Shown: one piece after another, positions 1 through 7,321 of the stretch | How positions within the stretch are numbered: position 1 is the first letter of the stretch | Layout of the letters: each line of letters starts with the position of its first letter | Source: a virus | Length of the DNA stretch: 35,790 bases | IMG/VR virus record: IMGVR_UViG_3300020411_000074 | Location: 1-35,790 of that record | Reading direction: 5' to 3' (one strand) | Position numbers and translations under genes: made by a program | Notes under the pieces: model-generated | What the model was told of the DNA's origin: nothing | What the model saw: only the letters and a program-made list of their open reading frames with translations | Database searches by the model: none

Positions 1-28
1 AGAAGTTCCTAGTTTTTAAGAGGTAATT

Positions 29-622
29 ATGAATAAATGGATAGGTATTAGTCTGGGAGGAATCTTAGGCATAACACATATAGGTATGATTGGTATGATT
101 GCTACTCAGAAAGGTAGTAAATTACCTAAGATTGATATACCTCATGGTGACTATACTTCTTATGTTATCTCAGCAAGCGAAGAAGGATATAAAATAAGTT
201 ATTCAGCAAACGATCCAAAGACAGCATTCATTACTAGAGATATTAAAGAGAAAGGTGGATTCCTAGGACTTGCAAATAATACTACTAAGGTTACAGAAGA
301 GTACTTCATGGATGGTCAGATCAATCAGGGAGGACCTGTATCTAACAATAGGTCTTGGATAGATATGCCACCTGGTTTGACTGCAGGTCAGGCAGCTGCA
401 ATAGATGAGATCAGAAAAAGTGAAGCATGTATCGAAGCAGTCGGTGCAGCAAAAGGAACTGGGAGACTGGTTGGGACTAGCATTGGTGCTGCTGCTGCTC
501 CTAGTCTTTCCTCTATTCCCTTTGTTGGTTGGGTTGCTGCAGGTTGGGTAGCAATGTTTGGTGGAGATCAAGGTGCAGATATAGGTGGTAACATGGCAGA
601 AGATTTAAACAAGAACTGCTAA
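29..622 (+). CDS. Conserved hypothetical membrane-associated protein
   Basis: 197 residues. The N-terminus (about residues 4-26) is one hydrophobic, Gly-rich segment, a membrane anchor or uncleaved signal. The middle (30-130) is polar and looks globular. The C-terminal third (about 140-190) is rich in Gly and Ala with small-residue spacing and an aromatic stretch, suggesting a second membrane-active segment of glycine-zipper type. An AAGAGG ribosome site precedes the ATG. The stop overlaps the next start (TAATG). I recognise no functional domain; membrane association is inference. A role at the cell envelope or in the virion cannot be told apart. Confidence 0.8.
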   Translation: MNKWIGISLGGILGITHIGMIGMIATQKGSKLPKIDIPHGDYTSYVISASEEGYKISYSANDPKTAFITRDIKEKGGFLGLANNTTKVTEEYFMDGQINQGGPVSNNRSWIDMPPGLTAGQAAAIDEIRKSEACIEAVGAAKGTGRLVGTSIGAAAAPSLSSIPFVGWVAAGWVAMFGGDQGADIGGNMAEDLNKNC

Positions 623-1104
623 TGCAGACTGTTGATAATTTTTTAAGTGCTGAAGAGTTCAATGATTTGGAGTCTCGCATACTAGGAGACCATATTGATT
701 GGTATTGGAATGATGGTATTACTCATGAGGGTGATGGGTTATTCCAATTTACTCATACTATATTTGATGCACCTAAAGATCAGAAGAGTCCTTTGTTCTA
801 TCATTGCAAATCAATATTAAATAAACTAGGTGGTGCTGTTTATAGAATAAAAGCAAACCTAACTATTAAAACTGAATCACATACATACACTGGTTATCAT
901 ACAGATTTTACTGAAGAGGAATTTGTAGGACAGACTGGTGTTTTTTATATGAATACTAACAATGGATGGACTGAGTTTAAATCTGGTATAAAGGTAAATA
1001 GTATTGCAAACCGCATGTTAATATTTGATTCTAAGTACGAACATGTAGGTGTAACATCTACTGACAGTAATCGTAGAGTCGTTCTAAATTTTAATTTTAA
1101 GTAA
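622..1104 (+). CDS. 2OG-Fe(II) oxygenase-like protein
   Basis: 160 residues. A double-stranded beta-helix dioxygenase is suggested by H93-x-D95 (in GYHTDF), a distal H141 (in YEHVGV) and R151 ten residues later followed by an alternating beta strand. These are the usual iron ligands (His, Asp, His) and the Arg that binds the 2-oxoglutarate carboxylate. Such small oxygenases are common in T4-like cyanophages; their substrates (protein, nucleic acid or sugar) are mostly unknown. Start and stop overlap both neighbours by one base (TAATG), so translation is probably coupled. Family assignment is fairly sure, substrate unknown. Confidence 0.75.
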   Translation: MQTVDNFLSAEEFNDLESRILGDHIDWYWNDGITHEGDGLFQFTHTIFDAPKDQKSPLFYHCKSILNKLGGAVYRIKANLTIKTESHTYTGYHTDFTEEEFVGQTGVFYMNTNNGWTEFKSGIKVNSIANRMLIFDSKYEHVGVTSTDSNRRVVLNFNFK

Positions 1105-1346
1105 TGGATTTTCAAAAAATAACTACAGGAGTAACAGCAGCAGCAGTTGTAGGGACTGGTGCAGTAGTTGGTGGTGGTCAAGTTATTGACAATATGAATG
1201 ACGGTCCTGCCAAGAGACAAGAAGCACAATTAGAAGAGATAAGAAAAGTTATCAGAGAAGAGATTTATATACAACTAGTAGAGAACTGGCCAAAGACTTC
1301 AGGTCCTGTGAAAGGTTATCAAGTTAATCCTATACCTAAGAAGTAG
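1104..1346 (+). CDS. Small membrane-anchored hypothetical protein
   Basis: 80 residues. Residues 7-28 form an Ala/Val/Gly hydrophobic segment, probably one membrane span. A charged amphipathic helix follows (about 35-60, rich in Glu, Arg, Lys) and then a Pro/Lys tail. The start overlaps the preceding stop. The 3' end overlaps the 3' end of the convergent minus-strand gene by 11 bases, so the two units meet tail to tail. I see no clear terminator between them. No family recognised. Confidence 0.65.
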   Translation: MDFQKITTGVTAAAVVGTGAVVGGGQVIDNMNDGPAKRQEAQLEEIRKVIREEIYIQLVENWPKTSGPVKGYQVNPIPKK

Positions 1347-2178
1347 GTTTTCTAGGAGGCAATCCTTTTTTCTTACGATACTCATCCGTTATAATATCTT
1401 GACGAGTGGGTTTCGTAACTTTTTTACCTAATTTTTTCTGAACGGTATTAGATAGTTTTTTGATAATTGGTTTAAAGACTCTTAGTGCTAAGTCTGCTAA
1501 TGGTTTAGCAAAGATAGCAGATGCTGTTGCGACTGTTGCTATTATTGCAGTGGTGCTGACTGCTCCTGCTGAAGGTACAAACTGTTCCACTGCAGGAACT
1601 GGTTCCCAAATCGTTTCACAGATCAATCCATCAGGTGTTAGTTTATATTCTTTAACTTGCTCATCACCTTTCTGGTTTCTATCACCTATACGTCTAGCAT
1701 TAGGTGGAGGACACTCTATTTCTTTGTCAGTAGGAGGTGTCTTTGGTGGTGTTACATCTGTCTCAGGGGGTTCTGGTAAATCATTACTAGTATCAATACC
1801 TTCTGCTTCTTCTGGTTCAACGTATACTGTTTGCCAAGACAATTCTCTAGCATCATACTCAGGTGGTTCATAGTATGGCATACCACCATCACATAATACT
1901 ACGTTCTGTTTAGGATCATCATTTACTAGTTGTTTATTCTTATTAACAGGATTCTTTGCGTTCTCTTTATTGACTTTTACACAACCTGGCATGTTTACAA
2001 TAGGAGTTCCTATCAATGTTGTTACTGGAACTTCTATTGGTAAAGCACTGTACGGTGAGTAGACCCAATTATGTTGAATGGGTCTAATACCTATGTAATT
2101 ATTTCCAACAGGACGAATGGTAATATTAGGTATACCTGCATTATTTAATTGTATATTTTGTATTTCATTTATCGGCAT
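1336..2178 (-). CDS. Hypothetical protein with Pro-rich linker and membrane segment
   Basis: 280 residues from the ATG at 2178. A GTG at 2187 is in frame, but AGGTGAT sits at good distance before the ATG. The N-terminal 90 residues are beta-rich with Asn/Ile/Pro. Residues about 95-165 are acidic and Pro-rich with repeated PPE/PPT. A hydrophobic Ala/Thr/Ile segment lies near 205-230. The last 50 residues are strongly basic. It overlaps the upstream gene by 14 bases and is the last gene of the minus-strand block. The long low-complexity linker suggests an extended structural or surface protein, which is inference only. Confidence 0.7.
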   Translation of the reverse strand: MPINEIQNIQLNNAGIPNITIRPVGNNYIGIRPIQHNWVYSPYSALPIEVPVTTLIGTPIVNMPGCVKVNKENAKNPVNKNKQLVNDDPKQNVVLCDGGMPYYEPPEYDARELSWQTVYVEPEEAEGIDTSNDLPEPPETDVTPPKTPPTDKEIECPPPNARRIGDRNQKGDEQVKEYKLTPDGLICETIWEPVPAVEQFVPSAGAVSTTAIIATVATASAIFAKPLADLALRVFKPIIKKLSNTVQKKLGKKVTKPTRQDIITDEYRKKKGLPPRKPTS

Positions 2179-3028
2179 TGATATCACCTATTGACATTTC
2201 AAAGTCTTTGGGATCATTGCTATTAGGTTGTTTCCATTTAGGTTGTGGTGTTACATGTTGATGTGGTATCACTTGACCACCAGGAGCTGTTACTACTACG
2301 TCAGCACATATGGTATGGTAAGGAGATTTAGGATGGAAAAATATTCCACCCTTTTTTAATTCACCACAGTTTTTCAATCTTGCTAATTCAAAGTCTAATC
2401 TCTTATTAGCTACGTTTTGATTTTGTAAATCTATCTGAGCCTGTGCTGCCTCATGGCATTGTTTAGTTAACTTCTTATTCATAGGTATTGATAGGGTAGC
2501 AGACAATCCTATATTAAATGATTGGTTTGCTTTCATATCAGTACGAATAGGTTTTCTCCATAAAACTTGACCAGGATTATCAGGTCTACCGTCAGGTCCG
2601 TCTACATCAACTCTGATATCCATGTCAGCACCATCTTCAAACCATCTACTACCGTCATCTTTGGTTCGGGTATCATACCATGTTTCCCAAGGGTAGTTCT
2701 TAACCGTAATAGTTTGTGTGGTTGTCCGACCTGTAAAGTCAGTAGCATCATATTGTGGTTCGTAATATACGTCCTCCCAAGGATCCTTTCTTGAATCTGC
2801 AAATTGAATGTATGGTGTAACGTTAAGTGTACTACCTTGACACTGAACACCACCACCATAGGTATTAGTTATATACGGTCCCTGTAAAACTTGTATAGCT
2901 TGATTGGTCACTGAGCCACTGGAATTTGCTATTGGATTCGCTGTGGCAGAAACACCTCCGACACTTTCTGCTAGTACTACTGTTGGAGATAAAAGACTAG
3001 TTATGGTCGCTATTGCGTAAACGTACTT
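2165..3028 (-). CDS. Hypothetical secreted protein, start codon unresolved
   Basis: The convincing part begins at a signal-peptide-like stretch (YVYAIATITSLLSPTVVLA, then E) and runs about 270 residues to the TGA at 2165. It has a Trp/Tyr/Asp-rich middle, a Gln/Asn-rich helix and a Cys-containing C-terminal domain. No ATG, GTG or TTG lies in frame just before the signal segment. The nearest in-frame ATG (3328) would add about 100 residues that are only another reading of the upstream gene. An ATA at 3013 overlaps the upstream TAG, and the upstream gene is in the +1-base-back frame, so a non-AUG start or a -1 frameshift fusion is possible. Probably a surface or virion protein by context. Confidence 0.6.
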   Translation of the reverse strand, partial: KYVYAIATITSLLSPTVVLAESVGGVSATANPIANSSGSVTNQAIQVLQGPYITNTYGGGVQCQGSTLNVTPYIQFADSRKDPWEDVYYEPQYDATDFTGRTTTQTITVKNYPWETWYDTRTKDDGSRWFEDGADMDIRVDVDGPDGRPDNPGQVLWRKPIRTDMKANQSFNIGLSATLSIPMNKKLTKQCHEAAQAQIDLQNQNVANKRLDFELARLKNCGELKKGGIFFHPKSPYHTICADVVVTAPGGQVIPHQHVTPQPKWKQPNSNDPKDFEMSIGDINADK

Positions 3029-3489
3029 GTTGTGTCGGTGACGCTTTGGATAGTAGTGGTACGCTGTATTATTGTCTGGTTGGTCATCCCTGGACCTTGA
3101 TAGCTCTGAGTGAATTGGAACGCTTCTCCTGGTGTTGTCATGGTGAAGTTGTTCGCTTGAGTGAAGTCTAAACTGTCGAAGGAACTTGTTACAGTTCCTG
3201 ATACGTTTACTCCACTTGCTGAAGTTGCTGATTGTGAAGGAGTCACTGTCACTGTGGAAGTGTTCACTGGTGGGTTGAGTGCTTCTCCATTGTTTGAAAC
3301 CCCGACCCCTGTTACTGAGTATTCCCATCCTGTACGATAATCTATTGAAAATATGGTCTCCTGGACCGTGGATTCAGTTTCCGTGTGGCTTGTCATGGAG
3401 CCTTGTTGGAAATTTGGTACGACTGGAACCGCAAGGGTTCTCAGTGGTATACCCATGAAACATATCACTAGTAGTACTATACGTTTCAT
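3010..3489 (-). CDS. Secreted Ser/Thr-rich hypothetical protein
   Basis: 159 residues. The N-terminus is a textbook Sec signal peptide: Lys-Arg, a hydrophobic core and a likely cut near residue 20 (after LAV or TLA). The mature part is low complexity, dominated by Ser, Thr, Val and Gln with alternating patterns expected of beta strands. No Cys occurs in it. It sits between two other signal-peptide proteins on the minus strand. The stop overlaps the region where the next ORF must begin. No family recognised; virion fibre or envelope-associated protein is inference. Confidence 0.7.
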   Translation of the reverse strand: MKRIVLLVICFMGIPLRTLAVPVVPNFQQGSMTSHTETESTVQETIFSIDYRTGWEYSVTGVGVSNNGEALNPPVNTSTVTVTPSQSATSASGVNVSGTVTSSFDSLDFTQANNFTMTTPGEAFQFTQSYQGPGMTNQTIIQRTTTIQSVTDTTSTFTQ

Positions 3490-3506
3490 AATATTATATA
3501 GTCGCT

Positions 3507-4019
3507 TTATCTGATTGTGATTTCTGTGACGAATTGTCCAGTAGCTGAAGTTCCACTTCCACCTGCTGTTAGTGTCATTGCTCCAGATGTACCAAGGGTT
3601 CCAGCTAAGGTATCTTTAGTACCAGGTGCTGTAGAAACTATGTTACTGTAACCTAATACATCACCTACATCAGCAGCAGTAGTAACAATAGCATCACCAG
3701 TTGTTATATTCTGAGTGAAACTATATGAATTTCCTTGAGTTGTCTGTGCTACATCAGGAAGTGCAAAAGTTGCTACACCTGCAGTGCTTACAGCAGAGAT
3801 ACCACCTAAGTTACTAGCAGCACTACCACCAGACGGTGTAATAGTTGTGCTGACACCAGATCCACTGGTGCTATAAGAGTTACCTGCTCGTGATACCTGA
3901 GTATAGCCCGCATCAACCTGTAGTTGAACAGAGCTAGTCAGTTTATGAGTGAGGTCTGCTCTCGCTGCCATTGGACTCATCAAACCAATCATACCGAAAA
4001 AGATTAATGCTTTCTTCAT
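3507..4019 (-). CDS. Secreted Ser/Thr/Gly-rich hypothetical protein
   Basis: 170 residues. Residues 1-21 form a clear Sec signal peptide (MKKALIFF... ending in AARA before Asp). The rest is Ser/Thr/Gly/Ala-rich with beta-like alternation, ending TEITIR. A short AGAAG ribosome site precedes the ATG. This is the first gene of the minus-strand block and diverges from hsp20 across 4020-4177. Its composition resembles its downstream neighbour, so they may be diverged duplicates or partners. Function unknown. Confidence 0.75.
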   Translation of the reverse strand: MKKALIFFGMIGLMSPMAARADLTHKLTSSVQLQVDAGYTQVSRAGNSYSTSGSGVSTTITPSGGSAASNLGGISAVSTAGVATFALPDVAQTTQGNSYSFTQNITTGDAIVTTAADVGDVLGYSNIVSTAPGTKDTLAGTLGTSGAMTLTAGGSGTSATGQFVTEITIR

Positions 4020-4125
4020 TTTCTTCTAAGTAGATATAACTATCTGATCTATATAGGTGTCGAGAACCCCCTAGAAATGTTCGGAATGTACCGTTTGCTT
4101 ATACCTGAGTCTATGGTTAAATAGT

Positions 4126-4148
4126 ATTGTCGCCTTCGGGGACACAAT
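4126..4148 (+). promoter_or_regulatory. UUCG-tetraloop hairpin in the hsp20 leader
   Basis: TGTC-G-CC-TTCG-GG-GACA can fold with a UUCG tetraloop and one bulged G; ATTGT/ACAAT offers an outer pairing. It lies 30 bases before the hsp20 start in the divergent intergenic region and lacks a T-run, so it is more likely an mRNA-stabilising 5' hairpin or processing site than a terminator. A near-identical CTTCGGGGACA core recurs at 28610-28618. I see no convincing -35/-10 pair in 4020-4125. Confidence 0.45.
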
Positions 4149-4177
4149 TTACACTCGCTTACTTAAGGAGAACCATT

Positions 4178-4606
4178 ATGGAAAAAATAGAAAGGTATCG
4201 CTCTACCGATTTACCAGATCTTTTAGATAAGATTTCAAGAAACAGTATTGGACTAGACAACTACTTCGATCAGTTTTTTAATATTCCTTCTTCCAACTAT
4301 CCACCTTATAATTTAATTAACTTGAATAATCATGAGTCTAGACTAGAGATTGCTCTAGCAGGATTCAAAAAGGAAGAGGTAAAAGTCTACACAGAATATG
4401 GAAAACTAGTAGTAGAAGGAACTAAACCAGAAGAGAAACAAACCACAGAGTACTTCCACAGAGGACTAGCACGTAGAAACTTTAACAAATCTTGGACACT
4501 ATCTGAAGACTGTGTAGTTGATGAAGTTACATTTGAGAACGGATTACTTACAATAGAGCTAAAGAAAATTGTTCCAGAAAAACATGCACGTAAAGATTAC
4601 ATCTAA
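4178..4606 (+). CDS. hsp20: Hsp20 / alpha-crystallin small heat-shock protein
   Basis: 142 residues from the ATG at 4178, which has a strong TAAGGAG at 4164-4170; the frame stays open upstream to a TTG, but that has no such site. The alpha-crystallin domain spans about residues 38-135. It contains the beta-sandwich pattern, a LVVEGTK strand and the family's closing motif FENGLLTIELKK (A/G-x-L-type). Hsp20 proteins are ATP-independent chaperones that hold unfolding proteins. Phage-borne copies are typical of T4-like cyanophages, where they are thought to protect photosystem or capsid proteins during infection (role inferred). Confidence 0.95.
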   Translation: MEKIERYRSTDLPDLLDKISRNSIGLDNYFDQFFNIPSSNYPPYNLINLNNHESRLEIALAGFKKEEVKVYTEYGKLVVEGTKPEEKQTTEYFHRGLARRNFNKSWTLSEDCVVDEVTFENGLLTIELKKIVPEKHARKDYI

Positions 4607-4614
4607 ATAGGTGT

Positions 4615-5250
4615 ATGGAATTACATCATGAAGAAAACTACTGGTGGGATCTGTTTAGTTGGAAAGAACTAGAACTCCTCATCAACTTAAGACCACTCAT
4701 GTCTACCGACAGGGTGGTTCTTTTGCATTCAAAAAAAGGATATGAATGGAATTTAGATACTTGGTCTACACAAGATTCAGTTCCTGCTTCAGTTATTAAA
4801 GAAGTATTGGAGACTGGGTTTCTGTATATCAAAGAAGCATCTAGGTTTACCAGAAAGATTAATGAACTAGCAAAGGAAATAGAAAAAGAATATGGGTATC
4901 AAACTGATGCTCACATCTATGCAACTCTAAACCCAGACTTACCTCATCCTCTAGGTGCTCACATAGATGACAATGATAATGTTATAGTACAATGTGAAGG
5001 TGCAACTAACTGGAAGGTATGGGATAAGATGGATGTTATACCTGATAGTAGAAAGGATTGGGTAAATCTAGATTTGGATAAACCTCCTGCACTAGATGTA
5101 ACGTTACTACCAGGTGATGCTGTGTGGATTCCAAAATACCATCCGCATCTTGCAACTTCTGAAGATGATAGACTATCAGTGAGTTTTCCTTCAAGGGGTG
5201 AAAAAGGTGTTACATTCCAAGACAGAGAATGGTCAACTTTAGATAGATAA
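4615..5250 (+). CDS. JmjC/cupin-type oxygenase-like protein
   Basis: 211 residues. An iron site is suggested by H116-x-D118 (GAHIDDND) and H178 in KYHPHLAT. A GDAVWIPKYHPH strand-turn follows the pattern of cupin_4/JmjC ribosomal oxygenases, and DDRLSVSF comes after it. Family members hydroxylate protein side chains using Fe(II) and 2-oxoglutarate. A CTAAATA motif overlaps the end of hsp20 just before the start, possibly a late promoter. It precedes pstS by 20 bases. Substrate unknown. An iron-free structural relative cannot be excluded, though all three ligands are present. Confidence 0.7.
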   Translation: MELHHEENYWWDLFSWKELELLINLRPLMSTDRVVLLHSKKGYEWNLDTWSTQDSVPASVIKEVLETGFLYIKEASRFTRKINELAKEIEKEYGYQTDAHIYATLNPDLPHPLGAHIDDNDNVIVQCEGATNWKVWDKMDVIPDSRKDWVNLDLDKPPALDVTLLPGDAVWIPKYHPHLATSEDDRLSVSFPSRGEKGVTFQDREWSTLDR

Positions 5251-5270
5251 GAAGGTTTATTAAAAGAACT

Positions 5271-6233
5271 ATGAAAGCATTAGCAGTTGCATTACTTCCT
5301 TTACTACTGACAAGTAGTTGTGCGAATGCAAGAACAAGATTGAGTGGTGCAGGTGCATCATTTCCATCTAAGATCTATACTCGTTGGTTCTCAGACGTAG
5401 CAAAGTCTGGTGGAGCAAGAGTAAACTATCAGGCAGTTGGTTCTGGTAGTGGAAGAAAAGCATTTATTGACGAGACCGTAAACTTCGGTGCGTCTGATGA
5501 TCCTATGAAACAAAAGGACATAGACAAAGTAACAAGAGGTTTAGTACAAATTCCTATGACAGGTGGAACTATTGCTTTTGGTTATAACAATCCTGACTGT
5601 GATCTTAAGTTAACTCAACAACAGGCAGTTGAAGTTGCTATGGGTATCATTACTAACTGGAAGGAAGTTGGATGTAATGATCAGAAGATGACTTGGGCAC
5701 ATAGATCTGATGGAGCTGGAACTACCAAGGCATTTACAAATAGTATGCAAGCATTCTCAGAAACTTGGACATTAGGTACAGGCAAATCTGTAGCGTGGCC
5801 AACAGGTGTGGGTGGTAAAGGTAATGCAGGAGTAGCAGGAATTATTAAGAATACACCTGGTGCTATCGGTTATGTAAATCAATCTTATATTGATGATGAT
5901 GTAAGACCTGCAGCATTAGAAAACAAGTGGGGTGACTTTGTAAAACCATCTGTTGATGCAGGAGCAAAGGCACTTAATGGTATTGAACTTGATGAGAACC
6001 TTGCAGGTACAAATCCAAATCCAGAAACAGAAGGAGCATATCCTATTGCTACATTGACTTGGATACTTGCATATGAAACTGGTAATGGTAGAAACACTGA
6101 AGCAATCAAGACAACTCTGTCAACTCTATTGAGTGATGAGTATCAGGACAAAGCACCTAAGTTAGGTTTCGTTCCTCTTAAGGGTGACATTCTTGAGAAG
6201 GCAAGAACAGCAGTTGACAAGATCGGCAAATAA
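5271..6233 (+). CDS. pstS: PstS phosphate-binding protein
   Basis: 320 residues. It has a signal peptide (residues 1-20, ending near CANA), then the conserved start of mature PstS (RLSGAGASFPSKIYTRWF). The phosphate-binding segments GSGSGRKAFIDETVNFGASDDPM and HRSDGAGTTKAFT are also present. PstS is the periplasmic high-affinity phosphate receptor of the PstSCAB transporter. Cyanophage copies are host-derived, and some are known to be induced in phosphate-starved hosts through PhoB. Only 20 bases separate it from the previous gene, and I could not find a convincing Pho box there. Transcription may therefore start further upstream. Confidence 0.96.
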   Translation: MKALAVALLPLLLTSSCANARTRLSGAGASFPSKIYTRWFSDVAKSGGARVNYQAVGSGSGRKAFIDETVNFGASDDPMKQKDIDKVTRGLVQIPMTGGTIAFGYNNPDCDLKLTQQQAVEVAMGIITNWKEVGCNDQKMTWAHRSDGAGTTKAFTNSMQAFSETWTLGTGKSVAWPTGVGGKGNAGVAGIIKNTPGAIGYVNQSYIDDDVRPAALENKWGDFVKPSVDAGAKALNGIELDENLAGTNPNPETEGAYPIATLTWILAYETGNGRNTEAIKTTLSTLLSDEYQDKAPKLGFVPLKGDILEKARTAVDKIGK

Positions 6234-6248
6234 GTATATAATCCTAGT

Positions 6249-6476
6249 ATGATTGAATTAACTCTTACTTCACTTCTAATGTTCATGGGAGGAAACTTCT
6301 GTGAATATGCTCAAGAAGGGCATGATGATTACAAGTCATTGCTAATGGCGTACAGTGATGCTAGTGCAGAGTATGGAGTAGAGGAAGTTAAGAAAGTGAT
6401 TGAACAGTCTGGAGATATTAAACTCCAAGCAAAAGCAGTTATCTTACTTAAGTGTCCTCAAGTCATTCTAAAGTGA
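6249..6476 (+). CDS. Small hypothetical protein
   Basis: 75 residues. A hydrophobic N-terminus (about 3-16) leads into a helical, charged remainder, with two Cys (residues 18 and 69) that could form a disulfide if exported. It starts 15 bases after pstS and is followed by a terminator, so it is the last gene of the hsp20-pstS unit. No family recognised; co-transcription with pstS is inferred from spacing. Confidence 0.65.
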   Translation: MIELTLTSLLMFMGGNFCEYAQEGHDDYKSLLMAYSDASAEYGVEEVKKVIEQSGDIKLQAKAVILLKCPQVILK

Positions 6477-6494
6477 TATATAGTATACAACTGA

Positions 6495-6520
6495 AGAGAC
6501 CTCCAAGGGGTCTCTTTTCT
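6495..6520 (+). terminator. Rho-independent terminator after the pstS unit
   Basis: AGAGACC and GGTCTCT pair perfectly over 7 bp around a short loop and are followed by TTTCT. It separates the pstS unit from the replication genes. Confidence 0.85.
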
Positions 6521-6533
6521 ATTGGAATAAACT

Positions 6534-6764
6534 ATGAATTACTACTTGAATTGTAAACCTAATAATTATACAGGTGATTACGATTTAATAACTTTAGACT
6601 TGCCAAGTGACATGTCTGGTGATATAATGAAATACGTTAGACCTTTGGCAGAGGAATACAACAAATCTGAAACCAGAGTTCTGAAGGACATCATTAAAAA
6701 TTCTATCTACGAAATCGAAAGGAGAGAAAATGAGCGTAAGAATCGTAAGAACAAAAAATGGTGA
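6534..6764 (+). CDS. Small hypothetical protein upstream of the polymerase genes
   Basis: 76 residues. The N-terminal half is polar with a beta-like DLITLDLP segment; the C-terminal half is one long charged helix ending in a very basic tail (ERKNRKNKKW). The 3' end overlaps the next gene by 35 bases, where the basic tail also carries that gene's AAAGGAGAG ribosome site. A basic nucleic-acid-binding helix is possible but not shown. Confidence 0.65.
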   Translation: MNYYLNCKPNNYTGDYDLITLDLPSDMSGDIMKYVRPLAEEYNKSETRVLKDIIKNSIYEIERRENERKNRKNKKW

Positions 6765-7152
6765 AGACATCATTTGCGATCTTTATGAGGTAACTACTAA
6801 AGAAAAACCAGAAGAACCTGTTGCGTTTCAATTATCACATCCATACAATGTATGGTTGGAGGGTGTTGATGAACCTAGAGTTCTTATCGAAACAGATGCA
6901 CAACCAGAGGTTCAAAAACTTCCTGATCCCCAAATTCATTTCAGACCTTGGGCACCTTTATCAGTATCTAAAAAAATTATGATAAAGATGGATGAAGTCG
7001 TATCAGCATACGAAACTTATCCAGAGGTTATTAAAAAGTACAATCATCTAGTGGAGGCAGACAGTGGAAGAGGAGATGCTACAACAGCAGATCAAAGTGA
7101 TCTTATTGAGACAAAGGAAGGAATACCTGTTGGGGAAGGTGACGGAGCTTGA
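6730..7152 (+). CDS. Conserved hypothetical protein upstream of gp43
   Basis: 140 residues, with a strong ribosome site. Residues 1-30 (SVRIVRTKNGEDIICDLYEV) have the strand-turn-strand look of the first Sm/Lsm motif, and beta strands continue to about 75. A helical segment (SKKIMIKMDEVVSAYETYPEVIKKY) follows, then a disordered acidic tail. I recognise this as a gene type common in cyanophages near the polymerase but know no function. The Sm-like fold is only a hypothesis. It overlaps the next gene by 89 bases. Confidence 0.75.
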   Translation: MSVRIVRTKNGEDIICDLYEVTTKEKPEEPVAFQLSHPYNVWLEGVDEPRVLIETDAQPEVQKLPDPQIHFRPWAPLSVSKKIMIKMDEVVSAYETYPEVIKKYNHLVEADSGRGDATTADQSDLIETKEGIPVGEGDGA

Positions 7153-7321
7153 CGAGGAGCCAAGCTTATTGATTGAAAATTGTTTTGAGATTATTTCTGA
7201 TACAGAGATAAGACCATTTCCATCATTCACATCCCAACGTGACATGTTCTTGACATCCGAGACAGTCTTGACTATACTTGATCCTAGTCCTGCTATTGAG
7301 AAACTTTACAAAAAACAGTGA
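7064..7321 (+). CDS. Small conserved phage protein preceding gp43
   Basis: 85 residues from a GTG at 7064, which has GGAGG six bases before it; an ATG at 7076 is also possible. The conserved-looking part is the second half (DEEPSLLIENCFEIISD ... MFLTSETVLTILDPSP), alternating beta strands similar in style to its upstream neighbour. It overlaps that neighbour by 89 bases and the gp43 start by 4 (GTGA). Tight coupling to the polymerase suggests a replication or regulatory accessory, which is inference. Confidence 0.65.
   Translation: MEEEMLQQQIKVILLRQRKEYLLGKVTELDEEPSLLIENCFEIISDTEIRPFPSFTSQRDMFLTSETVLTILDPSPAIEKLYKKQ

Noticed and set aside
1460-1873. A 137-codon plus-strand frame opposite the 1336-2178 gene
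   Set aside because: Ser/Gly/Thr-rich composition is the mirror of the Pro/Glu-rich minus-strand protein, and it lacks a ribosome site and neighbours on that strand.
3010-3328. ATG at 3328 as the true start of the second secreted protein
   Set aside because: The extra ~100 residues are polar and irregular, are a shadow of the upstream secreted protein, and would bury the signal peptide in mid-protein. Kept only as an option in the findings.
5220-5270. Pho box in front of pstS
   Set aside because: I looked for paired CTTAACCT-like repeats. Only single weak matches occur and the space is 20 bases, so nothing can be claimed.
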